From Phormidium sp. OSCR (GTDB lineage: Bacteria > Cyanobacteriota > Cyanobacteriia > Cyanobacteriales > Geitlerinemataceae): a stretch of DNA of 40,288 bases. This document shows, one piece after another, positions 25,001 to 31,455 of this stretch (its first letter is position 1; every line of letters starts with the position of its first letter). The notes beneath the pieces are model-generated. The model saw only the letters and a program-made list of their open reading frames with translations. It was not told where the DNA came from and searched no databases. The stretch spans positions 1 through 40,288 of the forward strand of contig LJZT01000033.1 in the NCBI GenBank assembly GCA_001314905.1, in the 5' to 3' direction. The translations under genes and the position numbers were made by a program.

Positions 25001-26565
25001 CTTGTATTGATGAGGTTGGACTTTTTGATGAAAAGGCATTTCCAAGAGGATACTGTGAAGAAAATGACTTTTGTATGCACGCTAGGCAATTGGGATGGAG
25101 GCATATCATTGATGATGCTACTTATATATTTCATAGTCGTAGTAAAAGTTTTGGTTCTAATAAGACCGTCCTAATTAAAGCTGGTCGCGAGATTATTGAT
25201 AGTCGTTATCCAGATTATAGTAAAGCTATTCGAGTTTTTTCAGAAAGTGCACAGATTAATTTGGCTCGATTTCGGGCCTCACAAGCTCAGCAAGACTGTA
25301 TATCTGTCTCTAAAATATTGCCACGAGCTCTCTTTGTAGTTGCAACGCGAACTGGGGGAACACCACAAATCAATCAAGATTTAATGGAAGTCCTATCTGA
25401 TGAATGGGAAACTTGGCTCTTTCACTGTGATGGCCATAAGCTAAGCTTAATTCGGTTCTTAAAAACCACTGAAGAGATCATTGAAGAATTCACCTTGAGT
25501 GAGCTAATTGATCCCGTCTCTCACCGTTCATTTGAATATGAAACAGTTGTCAGTAACTGGCTAAGAAAGTATGAGTTTGATTTAGTACATATCCGTCATT
25601 TACTCTGGCATAGCTTAGCATTAACGCAGTTATCTCATGAATCAGGTGCTGCCGTGGTTTTTTCCTTTCATGATTTTTATAGCTTATGTCCAACCACTAA
25701 GTTGCTTGATGAAAATAATGTATTCTGTAATGGACATTGTACAGATACTTCAGGAACTTGCAAGCCAGATTTTTGGTCTGAAAACAGCTTGCCAAGCCTC
25801 AAGCATCAATGGGTTTATGAATGGCGAAATAAATTTTCTACTTCTTTAAAATGGTGTGATGAATTTGTTACCACTTCAGAAAGTGTGCGATCTACAATTC
25901 TTTCTGTATTACCAGAAATTCCACCTGAGCGTTTTCATATTATTCCTCACGGCCGTGATTTCCAAAAGTTTTATCAAATTCAGCCTGAGCTCAAAGTGCG
26001 AGAACCACTTAAAATTTTAGTTCCAGGGAATATATCAGTTGCTAAAGGTTGTGATGTTATAAGGGACTTACTAGAACAAGATAAAGATGCCAAGCTTGAT
26101 ATTCATGTGTTAGGCAAAATGTATCGAAGCTATAACCATCCACGGTTAACACTCCACGGTGAATATACACGAGATGAATTTGCCGACTGTGTCTTAAAGA
26201 TTCAGCCCCATGTGGGCGCTGTATTTTCCATATGGAATGAAACTTGGTGCCATACTTTAACTGAAATGTGGTCTGTTGGTCTACCAGTTATTGCGTTTGA
26301 ATTTCCAACAGTAGCTCAGCGAGTTTTGAAGAATGGTGCAGGATGGATTTGTAAACATCAAAATAGCGAGAATTTGTATAAAGAAATAATAAGTAAGGTA
26401 GCAAATACGGAAGAGCTATATCAAAAACGTGTGGCAGTAATTACATGGCAAAATACAGAAGGAAAAATCAACACAAAGTACAAAATGTCTTTAGGTTATA
26501 AAGATATTTATTCTAAAGCTATACCTCACTGTGTTTATCGTAAAAAACATCTTTGTGATACGTGA
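22021..26565 (+). CDS. Giant TPR, LamG-like, GT2 and GT4 glycosyltransferase (3' part of the frameshifted gene)
   Basis: Open from 22021 with no good start codon until a TTG at 22315, hence read as the continuation of 21738. Order: TPR repeats to about 22.70 kb; a concanavalin/LamG-like domain (about 22.75-23.33 kb, LTIEFWLYLKQW, LNQWTHIACVRK); an unidentified alpha/beta region (23.34-24.02 kb); a low-complexity Thr/Val/Gln linker; and a beta-sandwich (about 24.16-24.45 kb, IKGWCVN). A GT2 domain follows (about 24.48-25.25 kb, VTIIVPVYNAPDDV, LLNSDARVTPRWLEGL). A GT4-type domain ends the protein (about 25.32-26.52 kb, FVVATRTGGTPQ, HIIPHGRDF, NETWCHTLTEMW). Two catalytic domains suggest sequential sugar addition. 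Codons are AT-rich compared with the flanks. Confidence 0.85.
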   Translation, partial: TFFQDEPIFANADYICKKIGSSPKSRFLADIKNHQDPESYVQETIQRNPEDSQAYFYLGHLKAEQEDWSKALECYQHSLRLSPEDLEAQVAIGYALEKLGRYSEAIEEYRQALIQGGESGEILFRLGRTLSHQQHWTEAIVEYRRAIALGFQQPQVHYYLGQALAQLGRWKHTVQEWKLVLDSYPGAATVRQQLAYILMGLGQWQDALLQWRQYVQIAPGSEAEHVVKSKLEWPIYGQIPHSKKLSLIEDLTIEFWLYLKQWPSGWTDIISKFIDDTNNEFCFRMKNENIGQFYHGNTTKVPVTWIPKEHIKLNQWTHIACVRKVGGYGRIYCNGVLISERNWTREPRAVNTKAPVQLMANPDQGKFHNGQLRQLRIWNIARSQEKILENLYKTLKHDTVGLVGSWCFPDLENKMWVDEIENNTAKISQVKISPEQNLKGAIFCSDLHTNLEIKLNEIIKSFPQSFNLVSFVTPELKEKISNKISQVKPNFEIIEYENSQSFLKRSISKVLESPYNVIYIHEPQISDIVLGIFYKIVWDAKVFYKATHKKAVTSKCKDIMDISTLLNSGTIFSDPKSWETQIWTNLAIALAEEFECIKENVSVKDHDYFGDDLVNSVIKMNGNFISKTTLVAAKSQPLSDLLQQLLKECSAMPSLLERFINNRTNLADDSMRKLVESNQINSNSQGEDHVTQTTVHSTQVTTVPSKVSINQYQLKIEIIDAYQIKGWCVNKLNTSDVLNIKVFVDNLLFKTIKNDVKRGDLERAGISDGSGGIKLNFPKGLFDKSEHKITLKIEDIEEGYSAIIYLNKKIEHNYEPIKKFTKNVTIIVPVYNAPDDVKVCIDRLIEYTTTPSKLLLIDDASTDPRINDILESVKQYKNIRVLRNSQNLGYTKTVNKGITESGDDDVVLLNSDARVTPRWLEGLRQAAESDPRIATVTAMSDRAGAFSAPNLGNENPLPASTTEIEYAIAFRRRSQRVYPSVPTGNGFCMYIRRTCIDEVGLFDEKAFPRGYCEENDFCMHARQLGWRHIIDDATYIFHSRSKSFGSNKTVLIKAGREIIDSRYPDYSKAIRVFSESAQINLARFRASQAQQDCISVSKILPRALFVVATRTGGTPQINQDLMEVLSDEWETWLFHCDGHKLSLIRFLKTTEEIIEEFTLSELIDPVSHRSFEYETVVSNWLRKYEFDLVHIRHLLWHSLALTQLSHESGAAVVFSFHDFYSLCPTTKLLDENNVFCNGHCTDTSGTCKPDFWSENSLPSLKHQWVYEWRNKFSTSLKWCDEFVTTSESVRSTILSVLPEIPPERFHIIPHGRDFQKFYQIQPELKVREPLKILVPGNISVAKGCDVIRDLLEQDKDAKLDIHVLGKMYRSYNHPRLTLHGEYTRDEFADCVLKIQPHVGAVFSIWNETWCHTLTEMWSVGLPVIAFEFPTVAQRVLKNGAGWICKHQNSENLYKEIISKVANTEELYQKRVAVITWQNTEGKINTKYKMSLGYKDIYSKAIPHCVYRKKHLCDT

Positions 26566-27054
26566 TATACAGGATATTGATTAAAACCAAAATAGCCAAT
26601 CAACATAAATAATTTGCTGATTTTATTTAATACCATTTTTCAAAAATTTTACAACAGATGTCTGTAGGGGCGAACCCTTGTGGTCAGCGAGCGACAGCCG
26701 AGCTGTGGTCGCTCTCCCCCAGTGTTGGATGTATAGCAACCAAAACACTATAAATTTTAAAACTACCATGTTAGATCCAACAGATCAATATTGCTTGACA
26801 CGAAAAATCGTTTTCTCGTGAATGATTCTCTGGATAAAGCTATGGTAGATTATACCATTTTTTGAATAGTCATCAAAATGATTATTCTCAATAAGGAAGC
26901 AATGGTAACTAATTAGAGAAAAAATTTAAATTTTCCTGATTTATTTGGATAAACAACGTACATATTAAGAATACCAATCTGCAGTGAAACACGGTATTTA
27001 ACTAGCTTTTAAGCTAACTGACCTTATTCAATACAGCTAACTTCATCATCTGAT
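26566..27054. other. AT-rich intergenic region between the giant gene and the sulfotransferase
   Basis: No credible ORF. Contains the GC-richer repeat-like block at 26664-26720, an imperfect hairpin around the CACGAAAA and TTTTCTCGTG segments near 26.80-26.82 kb, and otherwise AT-rich sequence that presumably includes the sulfotransferase promoter. Confidence 0.5.
26664..26720. repeat. Dispersed cyanobacterial intergenic repeat-like element
   Basis: A GTAGGGGCGAACCCTTGTGG motif, which I recognise as a frequently dispersed cyanobacterial intergenic sequence, is followed by GAGCGAC (26689-26695) pairing with GTCGCTC (26708-26714) and a closing CTCCCCC. It stands out as GC-rich within AT-rich surroundings. 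Confidence 0.45.
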
Positions 27055-27864
27055 ATGAATAACAAACAAGATATCCTGCCAAATTTTCTAGGTATTGGCG
27101 CTCAACGAAGTGGAACAACCTGGCTTGATGCAATGCTTAGAAGTCATCCTCAAATTGGGATGCCTCGAGATACAAAAGAGTTGATGTTTTTTGATTGCAA
27201 ATATAAATCTTTAGATATTAAGGCGTATCAGTCCTTTTTTAATGGGTGTAGTTATTCAATTCATAAAAGTATTGGTGAGATCACACCTGGCTACCTTTGG
27301 ACATCTCCATTCAATTCCGGGATTTATGAGTTTAATGAAGACCGAGTCAATATTCCACAACGAGTCCATAATGATCTTGGTTCTGACGTTAAACTACTGG
27401 TTGTTTTAAGGGATCCAGTCAAGAGAGCAATTTCTGCTTATTTGCACCATCTTTCCAAAAATAGAATTAATGTAAAAGATAGCATTCTGGATATTGGTAA
27501 ACGATTTGGAATCCTTCATATGGGATTTTATAGCAAGCATTTGTTTCATTGGATGAAGCACTACCCAACAGATTGTTTTGATATTAGCATCCATGAGAAT
27601 ATTTTGGAAGATCGAGAAGGTTACTTAAAACGTACTTTTGATTTCTTGGGAGTTGCTAAGAATTATGAAGTTGTAGGGATTAACAAGAACTATGGTAAGC
27701 GACTTCCATATAAGAAAACTGATGACGGTATTTTAGTTAATCAAAACAAGCAAGATTATTTGGTTGTAAAATCCGATGAAATAAAAATACTGAAGGATAT
27801 TTACATGAAAGAAATTGAAGATCTAGAGACTATGTTTGATCTTGATGTTTCTAAATGGAAATAA
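27055..27864 (+). CDS. Sulfotransferase family protein
   Basis: A 269-residue soluble sulfotransferase of the heparan/carbohydrate type, transferring sulfate from PAPS to a sugar or other hydroxyl group. The 5'-phosphosulfate-binding loop GAQRSGTTWL is at 15-24 and the 3'-phosphate motif VVLRDPVKRAISAYLHH at 116-132 with Arg119 and Ser127. SHPQIGMPRDTKELMFF, with the catalytic-region KE pair, follows the loop. The acceptor is unknown, but its place among glycosyltransferases suggests a glycan. The ATG at 27055 lacks a strong ribosome-binding site. The gene is AT-rich like its upstream neighbour. Confidence 0.88.
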   Translation: MNNKQDILPNFLGIGAQRSGTTWLDAMLRSHPQIGMPRDTKELMFFDCKYKSLDIKAYQSFFNGCSYSIHKSIGEITPGYLWTSPFNSGIYEFNEDRVNIPQRVHNDLGSDVKLLVVLRDPVKRAISAYLHHLSKNRINVKDSILDIGKRFGILHMGFYSKHLFHWMKHYPTDCFDISIHENILEDREGYLKRTFDFLGVAKNYEVVGINKNYGKRLPYKKTDDGILVNQNKQDYLVVKSDEIKILKDIYMKEIEDLETMFDLDVSKWK

Positions 27865-27933
27865 GTTGAGTTTTGAACATTTTATGATAGTACTAAATCA
27901 CGTTATTTCGGGTTAAGCCGAACGAGGTAAAAG

Positions 27934-28248
27934 TCAGTCCAAGTCAAGAGAAGGCTTCTTGGGCTGGTGGCAGTAGGCAATCAAGCCATACAGCAGGTTA
28001 ACGCAGAAGTTAACCGGACTGCGATGGCGAGAATGTTCAATCTAAGAAATGTTCTTGAGCTGGTCAAGAATTGTCTCAATAATGGAGCGATGGCGGGACA
28101 GAAGCTTGGCATGGAGATGTATCAGCTTATTCTTCATATTGCGGCGAGGCTTGGCGAAAAACTCGATGCCCAGGCTTTCGAGCAACTCTTGAGCCAGAGG
28201 GGCACTGACATGTCCTTTATCGGCGAAAACCTTGCGCACGGCGGTCAT
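27934..28248 (-). pseudogene. IS982 family transposase, C-terminal remnant
   Basis: On the minus strand KVFADKGHVSAPLAQELLE, IEFFAKPRRNMKNKL and RSIIETILDQLKNIS match the C-terminal third of IS982 DDE transposases. After QLKNIS an in-frame TAG (28042-28044) stands where the family has Gln. The same frame then resumes with [17 protein letters not shown] and [14 protein letters not shown], ending in TGA at 27934-27936. So the element is truncated at its 5' side and carries a nonsense mutation. Upstream in frame, beyond a TAA at 28264-28266, the sequence does not match IS982. Terminal inverted repeats were not found by eye. Confidence 0.8.
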
Positions 28249-28417
28249 TTGGCGTGACTTGAGTTATGGCTCCTGCTCGCGCTCAGGCAGCGAGTTTGTG
28301 GAACGTTTGCTGACGGTGGTCACGTCTTTACGATTGTAGGAACACCCGGTGTTGGAGCTTTTGATCCAGGTGTTGCGTTCTGAGCTGCTCTCTCTCCTCC
28401 ATCTACCCCCTGAACAG
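28249..28417. other. Unassigned sequence beside the IS982 remnant
   Basis: Lies between the transposase remnant and the TPR-methyltransferase stop. The minus frame is open for about 50 codons (containing TGCSYNRKDVTTVSK) up to the TAA at 28264, but has no recognisable family and no clear start. It may be debris of another mobile element. Confidence 0.3.
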
Positions 28418-29905
28418 TTACTTTAATCTGGCTGTAATATAACGCCAGTTATTTGGGATTACAGATAATTTTGCTAGACGGAGTTCAAAATTATCTGTCC
28501 AAGCTTGATCTAAGTATTCGGTAATAATTTCATGATACTGTTTGGATAGAATTTTTGATGCTGGATCTAAGTTGGTTACACAGGTTAATCCTGTTGGTTT
28601 GGTGGCTATTGTAAAAATTTTTAAATCTGGTCTATACATTTTTAAGATGGGTACAATTTTCCAAACATCACCACTCCAGAAGCGTGTGATGCGATCACGT
28701 CTGGCGGTTATTTTATCCAAGGGTAATGTGTCATGAAAAGCAATCACAGTTTGGCGATGACTCGCTTGCTCAACTTGAATGAAATCTAATAGCGCTTGTT
28801 CAAATAAATGTAAGCCATCAATAAAGGCAAAATCTACGGAATTACTTCCCAGTTCTTGAATGAGAGAATAGCTCTCAAAAAACTGGTTGCTAGTCATCGT
28901 AAATAACTTTGATTTGGATGACATAGGAGTATAGATTTGAGGTTCAGGGTCGATACCAACGGCGACCGTTGATTTGTGAACTAGTTCAAATGATGCTCCT
29001 TGATCTACACCAATTTCCAGATATGTTTTGGGCTTTAAAACGCGATGAAGGTTTTCTAAAATCTTCAAGTAAGACGGACCTGATAAGATAAGATTACTGA
29101 TGTGGTGATGAAACTGAGCTAGCTTAGGAATTTCTAATAGATTGTCAAGATGGCAAGCTTCATGAATTTCAATCAAGGCTAGTAACTTTGACAGTTGAGG
29201 ATTAGAACTACTACTATTTAATTGAATTTCAGAGACTTTTTTAGTAACACCAAAGGTATCAGCTTCCAATTTTTGTCGTATTTTTTGGTTTAAAAGTTCC
29301 AAAACCTGCCAAAAATCTTGGCATTGCTGAACCTGTGGCGCTCCATCTGCGATCGCCACAGCTTGATTAAAGAAATGTTTAGCCTTGGAAATGTAGCCTA
29401 ACTGTAAATAAACGGCTGAACAGCCTAAATAAACCGTCGGGGCTTTAGGCTCACAGTTCATCGCTGTTTGATAAAAAGCGATCGCCTGGTGGTATTGACC
29501 TAGCGCAGTTAAGCACTCAGCCAGTTTTTCATAGCAATTCGAGTAAGTAAGACCAAGCTTTATACATTTATACAATAATTTTTTTGCATCATCAAAGCAG
29601 CCAGAATCGGCAAGTATACATCCTAAACCATAGTAAAGCCAAGAAGATTTATAGTTTCGACGCAACCCTCTGCTATAAACTTGAATTGACTCATTTAAGT
29701 AGTTTTTTTTAAACAATAAATTACCTAAACAATAATAAGCTAAGTCATAATTTGGATTAAGTTGAATCACTTTTTGGTAAAGGAGAGATGCTTTGTGGAA
29801 TTTTCCGATTTTTTCCAAGTTCTTTCCTTCCTTTATATAATACTGAATGACTGGATCGGAATGATTCAAAATTGGTTCAAAATATTTAAAGTGTTGATAG
29901 TTCAT
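28418..29905 (-). CDS. TPR protein with a C-terminal class I SAM methyltransferase domain
   Basis: A 495-residue protein. Residues about 15-200 hold five or so tetratricopeptide repeats (ASLLYQKVIQLNPNYDLAYY, QAIAFYQTAMNCEP). After a polar spacer, residues 245-495 form a Methyltransf_24-like domain: the AdoMet loop YLEIGVDQGASF (295-306), VGIDPEP at the end of strand 2, VDFAFIDGLHLFEQALLD, and VIAFHDTLP for the later strands. Such enzymes often methylate sugars in cyanobacterial and other surface-glycan clusters; the substrate here is inferred only from neighbours. It is divergent from the second sulfotransferase-like gene, with 163 bases between starts. Confidence 0.82.
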   Translation of the reverse strand: MNYQHFKYFEPILNHSDPVIQYYIKEGKNLEKIGKFHKASLLYQKVIQLNPNYDLAYYCLGNLLFKKNYLNESIQVYSRGLRRNYKSSWLYYGLGCILADSGCFDDAKKLLYKCIKLGLTYSNCYEKLAECLTALGQYHQAIAFYQTAMNCEPKAPTVYLGCSAVYLQLGYISKAKHFFNQAVAIADGAPQVQQCQDFWQVLELLNQKIRQKLEADTFGVTKKVSEIQLNSSSSNPQLSKLLALIEIHEACHLDNLLEIPKLAQFHHHISNLILSGPSYLKILENLHRVLKPKTYLEIGVDQGASFELVHKSTVAVGIDPEPQIYTPMSSKSKLFTMTSNQFFESYSLIQELGSNSVDFAFIDGLHLFEQALLDFIQVEQASHRQTVIAFHDTLPLDKITARRDRITRFWSGDVWKIVPILKMYRPDLKIFTIATKPTGLTCVTNLDPASKILSKQYHEIITEYLDQAWTDNFELRLAKLSVIPNNWRYITARLK

Positions 29906-30068
29906 GATAACCTATGACGATGGTTTTGAAGTTTTTGTCACTTTTCAAGTTGATAATTGAAGATCAATTGATGATCCCGCAGCTAGCCAAAAGCCTTGAA
30001 ACATTAGTTTTTTCAGCCAATGATGATCCATATCCGGACAAAACTTTCCTGATTATGCCCCTGTCTAC

Positions 30069-31370
30069 ATGAAAACAGAATATCGTTACCCCTTATCCAT
30101 AACCATGATGGCGACTTCCACGCACTCTGTCTCACATCCACAATCCTCTGTACTCATTCTGACGGGGATGCGCCAGTCGGGACTTTCTCTAGCATCCGCT
30201 TTACTAGATATGGCTGGGTGTCAGATTAAGGGATCAGCAACCTATAGTGACACATTACATCATGAGCCAAGCTTTATTGACTTTCATGAGTCAGTCTTAA
30301 CGGCTCAGACGATTAGCTCACCGTTAGATCACTCGGAACCCTTAACACTTAGTCCCGAGCAGATCGACCAAGCTCAAAAATTACTAAGTCGCCACTCTGA
30401 AGCATCGAGTTGGGGCTGGGTTGACCCTCGAACAACTTTGTTTTTGGATTTTTGGAATCATCAAATTTCTAACGTAAAATTCATACTAGTATATCGCTCT
30501 CCTTGGGATGTCATTGATAATATGTATCAAAAATTCGGCGATCCATTGCAGAGAAGTCCTGAACTTGCGATGGATCTTTGGTTAACCTACAACAGGCGAG
30601 TTTTAGGATTTTATAAAGCCAATAGCCAAAATTGTTTTTTGGCTAACATAAAACACATACAATCCCAGCCAGAAATCTGGATAAAATCAGTAAATGAGAA
30701 GTTTAACATGAAACTTAATTTGCCTAATAATATCCACAAAGAACTTGATTTCAGATTAAATAATGACGGTGGCAATAGCCATAAACAACTAATTAAAGAT
30801 TATTTTCTTGAAGCCCTAGAACTTTATCAGTCCTTGAATGAACAGGCTTGGTCGCCTCTTGTAACAGACCCTCTGTCTAAAGAGTATGAGGCTTTTGACT
30901 CTACTCGGACGTTCATTTTTCATGATTGGTTTAAATTAAGACAGCAAGAACAAAGACTCCAAGAAAGTCAATCTCAGCTCAAGGATATTGAATTTGAACT
31001 TGAGTTTAGAATGATTCAAGTCCACCAAATCCAAGAAGAACTTGTCGAGTCTCAAATCCGATTAAAAGAACAAGAGATCAGTATTAAAAACTACAAATTA
31101 AAAGAAATAGCTGGAGCCAAAATCGAGAGTAATTATGACAATCTGGTTTGGAATGCTTGGCTAGCTTATTGTGATAATGATTTTCATGAAATAACTCAAT
31201 ATCTTCAGGAAAGTATGAAGCATAAGCAGATTTCTAAAACTGCAATTATCGTCGATTGGTTAAATTTATTTTCTCACTTTTCAAAGCTAACCGAATACCC
31301 CTTTGATAGCCAAACGTTAACTAAATCTCAAGAGTGGCAGCAGCTTGTTCGCTGGATAGTTAATTTTTGA
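30069..31370 (+). CDS. Sulfotransferase-like protein with coiled coil and a C-terminal domain shared with the GT2 enzyme
   Basis: A 433-residue protein in three parts. Residues 25-250 are a P-loop sulfotransferase-like domain: VLILTGMRQSGLSLASAL (28-45) gives a PAPS-binding loop with Gly-Leu in place of the usual GTT, and FILVYRSPWDVIDNM matches the 3'-phosphate motif. Residues about 280-350 form a long coiled coil (LRQQEQRLQESQSQLKD). The last 80 residues (YDNLVWNAWLAYCDN to the end) are homologous to the C-terminus of the GT2 protein at 20647-21624. The altered loop makes activity less certain. The ATG at 30069 is used; Met13 and Met14 are alternatives. Confidence 0.75.
   Translation: MKTEYRYPLSITMMATSTHSVSHPQSSVLILTGMRQSGLSLASALLDMAGCQIKGSATYSDTLHHEPSFIDFHESVLTAQTISSPLDHSEPLTLSPEQIDQAQKLLSRHSEASSWGWVDPRTTLFLDFWNHQISNVKFILVYRSPWDVIDNMYQKFGDPLQRSPELAMDLWLTYNRRVLGFYKANSQNCFLANIKHIQSQPEIWIKSVNEKFNMKLNLPNNIHKELDFRLNNDGGNSHKQLIKDYFLEALELYQSLNEQAWSPLVTDPLSKEYEAFDSTRTFIFHDWFKLRQQEQRLQESQSQLKDIEFELEFRMIQVHQIQEELVESQIRLKEQEISIKNYKLKEIAGAKIESNYDNLVWNAWLAYCDNDFHEITQYLQESMKHKQISKTAIIVDWLNLFSHFSKLTEYPFDSQTLTKSQEWQQLVRWIVNF
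31131..31367 (+). other. Shared C-terminal domain, copy 2 (in the sulfotransferase-like gene)
   Basis: Codes for NYDNLVWNAWLAY, QYLQESMKHKQ, IIVDWLNLFSHF and SQEWQQLVRWIVNF. Matches copy 1 position by position (YNNLVWSAW, EYLKKSLLYAP, TVLDWLHWFEQY). Confidence 0.8.
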
Positions 31371-31455
31371 TCGATATGGCGATCTCCGCTTTCATCAAAC
31401 CTTCACCCCCCCTATCAAACTCTCCATTGAGAAGCCTGTTCAACATTTAGACAAT

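Noticed and set aside
27967-28257. 96-codon plus-strand frame in the mobile-element region
   Set aside because: Antisense of the IS982 transposase remnant, whose minus-strand frame matches the family.
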